Shown here: piece by piece, positions 8,375 through 15,970 of the stretch
Layout of the letters: each line of letters begins with the position of its first letter
How positions within the stretch are numbered: the stretch's first letter is position 1
Source: Candidatus Parvarchaeota archaeon
GTDB taxonomy: Archaea > Nanobdellota > Nanobdellia > WJKC01
Length of the DNA: 64,000 nt
NCBI GenBank assembly: GCA_030615175.1
Contig: JAUWZX010000001.1
Coordinates: 325,840 to 389,839 of the forward strand
Direction of reading: 5' to 3'
Notes under the pieces: model-generated
What the model was told of the DNA's origin: nothing
Database searches by the model: none
The model's input: the letters and a program-made list of their open reading frames with translations, nothing else
Position numbers and translations under genes: made by a program

Positions 8375-9135
8375 TAACTGCTGGCATTGATATTGGAAGT
8401 GCAACCACGAAAGTGGTTCTCATGAAAGATGAAGGAATCTTGTCTTATTCTATAGTTCCTACTGGAGTTAATGGGCGGGAAGCTGCTGAGAAAGCATTTA
8501 AGAATGCGTTAGTGAAGGCAGGGATTGAAATGAATGATGTTAAAGGTATTGTTGCTACTGGTTATGGGCGCATTAGGGCACCGTTCACTGATAAAAGAGT
8601 TACTGAAATTACTTGTCATGCAAGAGGCGTTCTTCATGAGTTAAGGAATGCTGGAACAGTGATTGACATTGGCGGTCAGGACAGTAAGGTTATTAGTATT
8701 GGTTCTTCAGGCAGGGTGGTTGACTTTGTTATGAATGACAGGTGCGCTGCAGGCACTGGCAGGTTTTTAGAAGTAACTGCTCATGCTTTAGGAATTAATG
8801 TGAGTGAGATGGGCGGGTTGGCTTTGAAGAGCAGCAATCCATTAAGGATTAGTAGCATGTGCACTGTTTTCGCAGAGTCTGAAGTGATTAGTTTGCTTGC
8901 CCAGGGAGAGTCTAAGGAGGATATTATTGCCGGCTTGCATGAGTCGATTTCTGAAAGGATTTCTTCAATGCTTAACCGAATCAGTGTTCAAAAAGAAGTA
9001 GTATTAACTGGCGGTGTTGCTAAGAATGCTGGAATAATTAAGTCGCTTGAGAGGAAATTAAAAATGAAAATAATTGTTCCTTTAGAGCCGCAGATTTCAG
9101 GTGCTGTTGGCGCCGCCCTCATTGCGCAGGAATAA
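8371..9135 (+). CDS. BadF/BadG/BcrA/BcrD-type ATPase activator (HgdC-like)
   Basis: AGIDIGSATTKVVLM, VATGYGR, DIGGQDSKVI, NDRCAAGTGRFLE, CTVFAESEVISLLAQG, VVLTGGVAKN. Confidence 0.93.
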   Translation: MITAGIDIGSATTKVVLMKDEGILSYSIVPTGVNGREAAEKAFKNALVKAGIEMNDVKGIVATGYGRIRAPFTDKRVTEITCHARGVLHELRNAGTVIDIGGQDSKVISIGSSGRVVDFVMNDRCAAGTGRFLEVTAHALGINVSEMGGLALKSSNPLRISSMCTVFAESEVISLLAQGESKEDIIAGLHESISERISSMLNRISVQKEVVLTGGVAKNAGIIKSLERKLKMKIIVPLEPQISGAVGAALIAQE

Positions 9136-9152
9136 CGAAATATTTATTATTC

Positions 9153-9527
9153 CTATGACTTCCAGTGCCCATGAATATTGCAGTATTCCTTGGCAGTGAT
9201 TTCTAATGCTTCAATGCAGAATTCTGCTTCAGGCATGTCACCAGGCTTTAAGAACTTCCTGTAAATCCTGCCGTCAGCGATTAATTCAATCCATTCAATA
9301 TAATGCTCTTCCTCCATTGGGTGCGGAACTGACCCAACCATTACTTTAAATCCTTTTCCAGTTTTCTCTATTACTGGAACGTGCTTCTCATCACCTAAAT
9401 CTTCTGTTTTATCTTTAAGTAATTCCATTTCCTGACCGCAACAGATAAGTTTTCCAACTCCTGCATGAAGTACTTCAATAATATTACCGCAAACATTGCA
9501 CTTATAAACTCGGCTGCGTTCTGTCAT
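9153..9527 (-). CDS. Desulfoferrodoxin / superoxide reductase
   Basis: CNVCG...ICCGQEM desulforedoxin centre; [32 protein letters not shown]. Confidence 0.95.
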   Translation of the reverse strand: MTERSRVYKCNVCGNIIEVLHAGVGKLICCGQEMELLKDKTEDLGDEKHVPVIEKTGKGFKVMVGSVPHPMEEEHYIEWIELIADGRIYRKFLKPGDMPEAEFCIEALEITAKEYCNIHGHWKS

Positions 9528-9567
9528 AAATCATTATTAACTGCAATAAAACTTAATAATTTTGTTA

Positions 9568-9858
9568 TTACGCGGTTGAGTTAGTGCATTCATTATTAAT
9601 GCAGTAACAGGGCATTGGGTTATCTATGCACTTGTTTAGTAAGGTGAAGCCACCTTCCAAGATGTTAATGCACTTAGTGCAGTCATTAGGGTTCTGCTTG
9701 CAGTCATAGTCAGTGCCGCAGAAAAGATTGCTTGATAGTTTTGCACCAACATTTTCACTTGCTTGATTAAGCAAGTGCATAAAGCTTCCTGCGAACGCGA
9801 TGCCGATAACAAGCATGACTAATGACAGACTTCCGTATAAAAATAGTTTAAATGCCAT
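9568..9858 (-). CDS. Small membrane-anchored Cys-rich protein, unknown function
   Basis: N-terminal TM segment then eight Cys in a ~50-residue tail (FCGTDYDCKQNPNDCTKC...CIDNPMPCYCINNEC). Confidence 0.6.
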   Translation of the reverse strand: MAFKLFLYGSLSLVMLVIGIAFAGSFMHLLNQASENVGAKLSSNLFCGTDYDCKQNPNDCTKCINILEGGFTLLNKCIDNPMPCYCINNECTNSTA

Positions 9859-9870
9859 AATCCCAATACT

Positions 9871-10089
9871 TTAAGCGTTGAATAATAATGTTACCATGAT
9901 TGCAATGGAGATGATGATTGCTGACATGACTATTGCAACTGCCATGTTGCCTCTCTTTAATTCAGCCCATTCATCAATTCCTCTGGTTAATTTACCGAAT
10001 ACCTTAATCGCTAGGAATAAGGATAGTACTGCAACCAGTAACGCGACTGCTAATTCAATTGCTTTGTACAAGAATATATCCAAACTCAT
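9871..10089 (-). CDS. Small membrane protein, DUF350-like
   Basis: EWAELKRGNMAVAIVMSAIIISIAIM resembles the EL-x-GN-x-AvAi motif of DUF350 proteins. Confidence 0.55.
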   Translation of the reverse strand: MSLDIFLYKAIELAVALLVAVLSLFLAIKVFGKLTRGIDEWAELKRGNMAVAIVMSAIIISIAIMVTLLFNA

Positions 10090-10106
10090 AATAGTAATAA
10101 TAGTGA

Positions 10107-11261
10107 TTACGTAAATTTAAGTTTTCTTCTAACGTAGTCTTTGTAGAATTCAACGCTTGGCTGATTAAAAGTATTAACCTTTAATAATTTTCCTAAGAGA
10201 ATTGTTTCATGCATTAAGTAATGCAGTAACTCGCCAATGCATTCCTCGCTCTTGTCATTAATTATTAATTCAATGAAAGGTCTTTTATGGTTAATGTATG
10301 ATTTCTTCACTCCTGCGTAAGTAATGTTTAGTAATTCATTAAAACTTTTGTCATGATTAAAGAATGAGCCTTTACTTACTTTTACGTCATCATAATTATT
10401 TTTTATTTTAATGAATGTCGTGAACTTGTCATCAGGTCCTTCAAGGAATAATTGCAGCATTGAGTGCAAGTCAATAGTTCCTATTGAAGTTACTGGTGTA
10501 ATGCCTTTCCTGTCCTTGCCGAGTGATTCACTGATTAATTGGTTAATCCACTCCCTGAAGCCGTAAAAATTCTCTGAGAATGGGAAGAATACGTTAATCC
10601 TTCTGCCCTTCTTGTAGTGATAATGCTTTATGAAGGCTGTTTTATTAGCGGATTCAATGCTTGCCTTTCTTGCTCCTTTAATTAAGTCTTTAATATTAAA
10701 ACCAAGAATGCCGAGCGGGAATAATCCTGCACTAGTGAATAATGAGTACCTTCCAGCAGGGTTTTCATCAATACTTAATGCTGTGATTCCTTTATCATTT
10801 GCTAAGTTGAATAATTCAGAGCCTGAGTCGCTTGTAATAATAATGTAATCCTTCCAATTCCTTACATGCCTTTTTAAAACACTTGTCAGGACTTGCGTAA
10901 TTGCCAGTACCTCAGTTGTTCTTCCTGACTTGCTTATAACATTAATTAGTGTTTTACGGCCAGCTCTTAACTCACTCCTTAAGTAATTCTTAATTAGGAA
11001 TAACTTGTCACTGTCAAGGCTTTCAGCAAGTAATGCCTTAATTATTGTATTATTTTTAGTATTCAATACTGCCTTAACGCCATTGCTTGAACCTCCTACT
11101 CCAATAATAATTAATGATTCTGGATTAAGGCTTAATTTTTCCTTAACTGCTTTATTAATAATCCTTAATGATGAATCATCACTTATTAATGAGTAATTAA
11201 ATTCGCATAGTGATTTAGTAACTCCCAGCTTAACTTGTGAGTTATTAATTAGTACTTTCAT
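10107..11261 (-). CDS. pgi: Glucose-6-phosphate isomerase
   Basis: IGVGGSSNG, VISKSGRTTEVLAI, NPAGRYSLFTSAGLFPLGILGF, MLQLFLEGPDDKFTTF. Confidence 0.9.
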   Translation of the reverse strand: MKVLINNSQVKLGVTKSLCEFNYSLISDDSSLRIINKAVKEKLSLNPESLIIIGVGGSSNGVKAVLNTKNNTIIKALLAESLDSDKLFLIKNYLRSELRAGRKTLINVISKSGRTTEVLAITQVLTSVLKRHVRNWKDYIIITSDSGSELFNLANDKGITALSIDENPAGRYSLFTSAGLFPLGILGFNIKDLIKGARKASIESANKTAFIKHYHYKKGRRINVFFPFSENFYGFREWINQLISESLGKDRKGITPVTSIGTIDLHSMLQLFLEGPDDKFTTFIKIKNNYDDVKVSKGSFFNHDKSFNELLNITYAGVKKSYINHKRPFIELIINDKSEECIGELLHYLMHETILLGKLLKVNTFNQPSVEFYKDYVRRKLKFT

Positions 11262-11337
11262 TAGTTTATTAATAACTTAGGTTAATATAATATTTTTCTT
11301 TAAATATTTAAATGCGTACTGTGTTAAAATTAGATTA

Positions 11338-11622
11338 ATGATTCAATTTATATTCATGGATTTATTAATAACTGCTTTACTATTTATCGCTGCATTATTA
11401 ATTCTTTTATGGTGGAAGGATTTGAAGAAGCCAAGCCTTAAGTTAATTAAACGCATTGGAGTTGGTATTGGGGTAATGAGTCTTAGAGGATTTATTGACT
11501 TATTTTATTATTTAGTAACTTTAAGTGAGAAGAGTTTTATTTATAGTTTAATCCCTGAAATACTTGGACTCTTATTAATAATGTTTGGCTTTTTTAATTT
11601 CTTGGAGGCGAGGAAAACATGA
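11338..11622 (+). CDS. Small multi-TM protein, cassette partner A (copy 1)
   Basis: 94 aa TM protein; paralogous to the ORF ending at 18207; ATGA-coupled to the next ORF. Confidence 0.6.
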   Translation: MIQFIFMDLLITALLFIAALLILLWWKDLKKPSLKLIKRIGVGIGVMSLRGFIDLFYYLVTLSEKSFIYSLIPEILGLLLIMFGFFNFLEARKT

Positions 11623-11933
11623 GTATAGAACTTTATGCTGAATTCTTTTTAAGGTTCTTTATAATAATGATTTTAATACTTTCAGCATTGCTTTCACTTG
11701 CTAGTTTATTGAAGATGAAGCATAAGAATTACTTATTTAAATTACTGCTTTTTGGTTTCTTATCATTTACTGTTTTATGGAGCATTTATCAATTCTGTGA
11801 AATAGTGGCCATTACTTTAATGTCTGTTGGTTCAGATTTAAATATTGAATTAGTGTCAAAGACTTTTGCATTAATGGCTTCAACATTCATATTAAGTATT
11901 TCAATTATTAAAAGGAGATTAAGAAGAATCTGA
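11619..11933 (+). CDS. Small multi-TM protein, cassette partner B (copy 1)
   Basis: 104 aa; shares FALMAS...SIxIIKxxLxxI ending with ORF 17878-18210. Confidence 0.6.
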   Translation: MSIELYAEFFLRFFIIMILILSALLSLASLLKMKHKNYLFKLLLFGFLSFTVLWSIYQFCEIVAITLMSVGSDLNIELVSKTFALMASTFILSISIIKRRLRRI

Positions 11934-12836
11934 TTTACGTAAGTCATCATAAGCGCTGAAAGCAGCTATTACTCCCTCTGCTGCCCCTGTTATTCCCTGT
12001 TTGTAGTGAGCGTCAGCGCAGTCGCCTGCAGCGTAAACGAATGGAATATTAGTTCTTGATGACCTGTTAATTATTATCTCTCTTTTCTTGTTTAATTTAC
12101 AGCCAATGCTCTCTGCTAATTCTGTCTGCGGTACATGACCTATTTCAATGAATAACCCGTTTAGCAATAACTTCTTTCCTTTAGGGTTGTCAAGGATTAC
12201 TTTATTCATTAAGCCGTTGCCTTTAATTTTTAATACGTTTGCGTTATTAATTATTTTAATCTTCTTATTCTTGTAAACTCTTTCAGCAATGATTGGTTCA
12301 GCCCTTATCCTCTCGCGCCTGTAAATAATGTAAACTTTCTTGGCGTATTCTGCTGATAGTAATGCTTCTTTTGCTGCACTGTCACTTCCTCCAACTACCC
12401 CTATTACTTTATCCTTGAAGAGTGGAGCATCGCATGTTGCGCAGTAAGAAACTCCTCTCCCGTAGTATTTTTTCTCTCCTGGAACATTAAGTTTGCGCCT
12501 CTTAGTGCCTGTTGCAAGAATAAGAGCCCTGCACTCGTAATTCTTTTGTTTTGCCTTAACTCTGAAACCATTTCTCAACGTTGTGAGTTTTTTTATGCTG
12601 ATTACTTCATCAGTGATTATTGGCACTCCTAATGATTTTGCGTGTTCTTCAATGTTCTTCATTAACGCGAGTCCTGAAGTTTTCTTCTTACCAGGCCAGT
12701 TCTCAATTAAGTTGGTTGTCATTATTAAACCACCTACTTCCTTGGCAATAACTAATGTGTCAAGCTTAAACCTTGCTGCATAAATGGCTGCTGACAACCC
12801 TGCCGGTCCTCCGCCGATAATGATTAAGTCATGCAT
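11919..12836 (-). CDS. trxB: Thioredoxin reductase
   Basis: IIGGGPAGLSAAIYAAR, CATCDAP redox centre, GVVGGSDSAAKEAL, YAAGDCAD. Confidence 0.95.
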   Translation of the reverse strand: MHDLIIIGGGPAGLSAAIYAARFKLDTLVIAKEVGGLIMTTNLIENWPGKKKTSGLALMKNIEEHAKSLGVPIITDEVISIKKLTTLRNGFRVKAKQKNYECRALILATGTKRRKLNVPGEKKYYGRGVSYCATCDAPLFKDKVIGVVGGSDSAAKEALLSAEYAKKVYIIYRRERIRAEPIIAERVYKNKKIKIINNANVLKIKGNGLMNKVILDNPKGKKLLLNGLFIEIGHVPQTELAESIGCKLNKKREIIINRSSRTNIPFVYAAGDCADAHYKQGITGAAEGVIAAFSAYDDLRKSDSS

Positions 12837-12940
12837 GAAACTCTTGAAGTAATTTTCTTATTTAAATCATTCTAGTAAGTTTTATTATTCTTTAAGAGTA
12901 TTAGAAATCATTTTAAGTGTTAAGTAATTCTTAATTCTTT

Positions 12941-13078
12941 ATGGTGGTTCACGTTGGGAATAAGACATGGAAGTGCTCAAGGTGCGGCAACATGGTTACT
13001 GTTGATAACCCTCCTCAAGTCTGCCCTATGTGTAAGGGATTGAATTCTTATTATGAATCAGAGAAGAAGTATGGCTGA
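12941..13078 (+). CDS. Rubredoxin-like small iron/zinc protein (missed by ORF track)
   Basis: Translation MVVHVGNKTWKCSRCGNMVTVDNPPQVCPMCKGLNSYYESEKKYG; WxCxxCG...CPMC pattern. Confidence 0.8.
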   Translation: MVVHVGNKTWKCSRCGNMVTVDNPPQVCPMCKGLNSYYESEKKYG

Positions 13079-13325
13079 TTTTGAGATTATTCATAACAGG
13101 AAGGATTGCATTGGCTGCGGCATGTGCGCTGGCTTGGATAAGAAGGGTGATTACTGGAAAATGGATGCAGACGGGAAGTCAATCCTTGTAGGTGGCAAGG
13201 AGACAGCGCCTGGCTCGGGAGTCTACAAGAGGACAGTTAAGGGCACTTCTGATGAGGATTTAGTGTTGAATAAAAATATTGTAGAAGCATGTCCAGTAAG
13301 AGTTATTAAGGTAATAGTTCTCTAA
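13071..13325 (+). CDS. Ferredoxin (single 4Fe-4S)
   Basis: ATG 13071: MADFEIIHNRKDCIGCGMCA...EACPVRVIKV; start overlaps the rubredoxin-like gene (ATGGCTGA). Confidence 0.88.
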   Translation: MADFEIIHNRKDCIGCGMCAGLDKKGDYWKMDADGKSILVGGKETAPGSGVYKRTVKGTSDEDLVLNKNIVEACPVRVIKVIVL

Positions 13326-13337
13326 GAAAAATTAAAT

Positions 13338-13367
13338 TGCCTAAGACCTCTTAGGCACTTTTTTTAA
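13338..13367 (+). terminator. Hairpin plus T-run after ferredoxin gene
   Basis: TGCCTAAGA-CC-TCTTAGGCA perfect 9-bp inverted repeat followed by CTTTTTTT. Confidence 0.7.
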
Positions 13368-13636
13368 GTTATTTTATAAACAATGTCGCCTTCTTGTACT
13401 TCTTCATTAACTTTTAGTCCTATAACTTTTTTACTGCCAGCTGTTTTAACGTTTTTATAATTTATCTGCATTGACTTAATTTTTTGCGTGAAGTCAGTTA
13501 ATTTCTTCTTATTTGGTTGTGGCATGCTCTTTATGCGTACTTCATCATCAATCTTTAATGTATTACTTAATTCAATAAGTGCAACACTTATTTTATCATA
13601 GTAGTGCACTGCTTTTCCAATTTTTTTTTCCGCCAT
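13364..13636 (-). CDS. Translation elongation factor-like small protein (EF-Tu domain 2-like)
   Basis: MAEKKIGKAVHYYDKISVALIELSNTLKIDDEVRIK...FTQKIKSMQINYKNVKTAGSKKVIGLKVNEEVQEGDIVYKIT. Confidence 0.8.
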   Translation of the reverse strand: MAEKKIGKAVHYYDKISVALIELSNTLKIDDEVRIKSMPQPNKKKLTDFTQKIKSMQINYKNVKTAGSKKVIGLKVNEEVQEGDIVYKIT

Positions 13637-13784
13637 TTTTCACCCCCCCACCGTTTTTTTAATAAATTTTTGCTTATAAACCTTAGCAATTGTTAAATTA
13701 ATACTTTAGCTTGCTTCTCATGAAAAACAAGGATTTAATGAGTTAAGAAAATATTTAATAAAGAGAAATCACTATTATTAATTA

Positions 13785-14093
13785 ATGCCTAAGAAAACAT
13801 GGATTACTACTGTATTGGATGATGAAATATTATCATACTTAAAAGGTATTGAGAGGGAAACAGGGTTCCCTGTAAATTCTCAAATAGAAATGATGCTTAA
13901 AGAGTATTATATCTTGAAACTTGATGACATTAAGAAAATATCTAAGACTTTAGATAGTGAAGATTTAATATCTGAAATGGAGAGTGTCAGAGAGGAAGTT
14001 GGCATACCAGTAAGTTCTCAAATGGAAATGATGCTTAAAGGGTATTATATTAAAAAAGTAATGGATTTTAAAGAATTATATTACGCGAAGTAA
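13785..14093 (+). CDS. Small protein with internal tandem duplication, possible ribbon-helix-helix-like
   Basis: Repeat ETGFPVNSQIEMMLKEYYI / EVGIPVSSQMEMMLKGYYI, 46 residues apart. Confidence 0.6.
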   Translation: MPKKTWITTVLDDEILSYLKGIERETGFPVNSQIEMMLKEYYILKLDDIKKISKTLDSEDLISEMESVREEVGIPVSSQMEMMLKGYYIKKVMDFKELYYAK

Positions 14094-14836
14094 TAATAAA
14101 TCATGTAGCCTCCAAGAATTAATAATAACACTCCTGTTGCGAGTTTCATGTAATTCTTTCTCTTATCCTTCCATGCCCTGACTCTTTCTAACTTGAATCC
14201 GAATAATATGCCGAATAATATTATTAATAATGGAAGAACGAACATTAAGTTGTAGATTAATAAGTAGTTAATTGCAATTAATTGAGTTGCCTGCTTTGAA
14301 AGTAATGCAAGTATTACTATGTAAACGCTCCCAGTGCACGGGAACTCGAAGAGTGATACAAGGAATCCGAGTATTATTGCTCCTAGAACATTTGCTTTCT
14401 TACCCCATTTACTAATCATTCCTTTAGCTCTTTTTGGAATACTAAGGGTGATGCCCTTGCCGTAATTAAAGAATTCCTTAACATTAATAGTTCCCGCAGT
14501 TAAAGCAACTATTCCAGCGATTAAGTAGAAAGTGCTTGAAATAAATGGCAGTTGAATTATTGATAAGATGCCGATGCCTATTAGGAAGTAACTTATGTAA
14601 ATGCTTCCAATATAAGCTAGTCCAGCCTTAAGCATGAGCTTCTTATGATTTGATATGCTGAGCAAATAACTAATCAGGAATATTAGCACTGCAAAAGCGC
14701 AAGGGTTAATCCCATCAATTAATCCAGTGATTAATACTAAAGGCAGTGAAATCCTGCCAAGCAAGTCCTCCTGGCATAAGCCGGCGCTAATAACTAACAG
14801 GCTTAAAATGATTAATGCCTTCTTCAAATTCATCAC
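14081..14836 (-). CDS. CcdA/DsbD-like cytochrome c biogenesis transmembrane protein
   Basis: GLIDGINPCAFAVLIFLISYLLS ... LVSLFEFPCTGSVYIVILALL, paired Cys TM signature. Confidence 0.88.
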   Translation of the reverse strand: MMNLKKALIILSLLVISAGLCQEDLLGRISLPLVLITGLIDGINPCAFAVLIFLISYLLSISNHKKLMLKAGLAYIGSIYISYFLIGIGILSIIQLPFISSTFYLIAGIVALTAGTINVKEFFNYGKGITLSIPKRAKGMISKWGKKANVLGAIILGFLVSLFEFPCTGSVYIVILALLSKQATQLIAINYLLIYNLMFVLPLLIILFGILFGFKLERVRAWKDKRKNYMKLATGVLLLILGGYMIYYYFA

Positions 14837-15180
14837 GCGTACTCTTCAATTATTTCTATTAATTCATTTGCGCTTAACTCGCCAATGACTGGGTAATCAT
14901 TAATTATCATTGCCGGCACCCCTGATAACCCGTTAGCAATTGCTAGTTCAGGGTGCTCTCTTATATTAATTTTTTCAACATTAACTCCTTTACTGATTAA
15001 TTCATTAACCATTGGTTCCATCTTATGGCAGTGGTCGCAGTTCGGCTGCCAGAAGTAAGTGATTTTAAGATTGTCAGGGAAAGTATAGTTAGGGAAGTAT
15101 TCTGTTCCACCCTGCATCATGGAGATTAGAGTAATAATTACTATTAGTACAGGGATGAGCAAGTAAATTTTTTTGTTCAT
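14833..15180 (-). CDS. Membrane-anchored thioredoxin/glutaredoxin-like protein
   Basis: YFWQPNCDHCHKMEP redox centre, SGVPAMIINDYPVIGE; ATGA overlap with CcdA gene. Confidence 0.88.
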   Translation of the reverse strand: MNKKIYLLIPVLIVIITLISMMQGGTEYFPNYTFPDNLKITYFWQPNCDHCHKMEPMVNELISKGVNVEKINIREHPELAIANGLSGVPAMIINDYPVIGELSANELIEIIEEYA

Positions 15181-15265
15181 AACTTAAGAATAATGATTTG
15201 TGTTTATAAATCTTTTCTACATTACAATAATTTTTTTATAATCAATTAAGATTTAACGGTTATGA

Positions 15266-15970
15266 ATGCATTATAGTGAATGGTCGCTTAATAAATGGCA
15301 AGGAATGTTTAATGAGATTTATGAAGACCGGAATAGAGAGTTAACTGATGGAGGGCTTTGGCTTCAAGTATATGAAAAGGCAGGCAAGCTTGCAGAGGAT
15401 TTAAGAAAGCAGTATATTATTCCAAGGAATGATGGTGAAGGAAGATTAACAGGCATCCTGGTTAATATTGCAGACGTGTTCGCGTGGTTTTGCGCGTTCA
15501 CTGGCAGGTATGGCTCTCTTGAAGAAATAATTTGGAATAAATTCCCAAACGCTTGCCCATACTGCATGGAAGAAAGCGGGTGTATCTGTATAAGAGAGAA
15601 GCATGTTATGAATAAGGAAGAGCGGGAAAGAATGATTGAATTACGCAGAAAAAACATGGAAGTGCGTCCTAAAAATTTATATGAATGTCAACAAATGCTT
15701 GGCAGGATTTACGGGAAAGCGAATAAAACGCAAACCATTGAGCAGATTGGTTATCACTTATTTGAAGAAATGGGCGAGGTCGCTGAAGCACTTAGTCATA
15801 AAAATAAAGTTAAGATAAGAGATGAATTGGCTGACGTGTTTGCTTGGGTTATCGGCTTAACCATTAAGTGCGGTGATGTAATTAATGAAGATTACAGGTT
15901 AGATGATATAACCTGGAGCAGGTATCCTGGAAGGTGCGCTCATTGCAATTCAAAGCCTTGTCTTTGCTGA
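15266..15970 (+). CDS. Tandem MazG-like nucleotide pyrophosphohydrolase with Cys motifs
   Basis: EEMGEVAEAL...IRDELADVFAWVIGL plus a diverged N-terminal copy (EKAGKLAEDL...LVNIADVFAWFCAF), each followed by CxxC...CxC. Confidence 0.75.
   Translation: MHYSEWSLNKWQGMFNEIYEDRNRELTDGGLWLQVYEKAGKLAEDLRKQYIIPRNDGEGRLTGILVNIADVFAWFCAFTGRYGSLEEIIWNKFPNACPYCMEESGCICIREKHVMNKEERERMIELRRKNMEVRPKNLYECQQMLGRIYGKANKTQTIEQIGYHLFEEMGEVAEALSHKNKVKIRDELADVFAWVIGLTIKCGDVINEDYRLDDITWSRYPGRCAHCNSKPCLC

Noticed and set aside
6348-9135. Naming the operon benzoyl-CoA reductase or hydroxyglutaryl-CoA dehydratase specifically
   Set aside because: Family-level motifs only; substrate cannot be assigned by eye.
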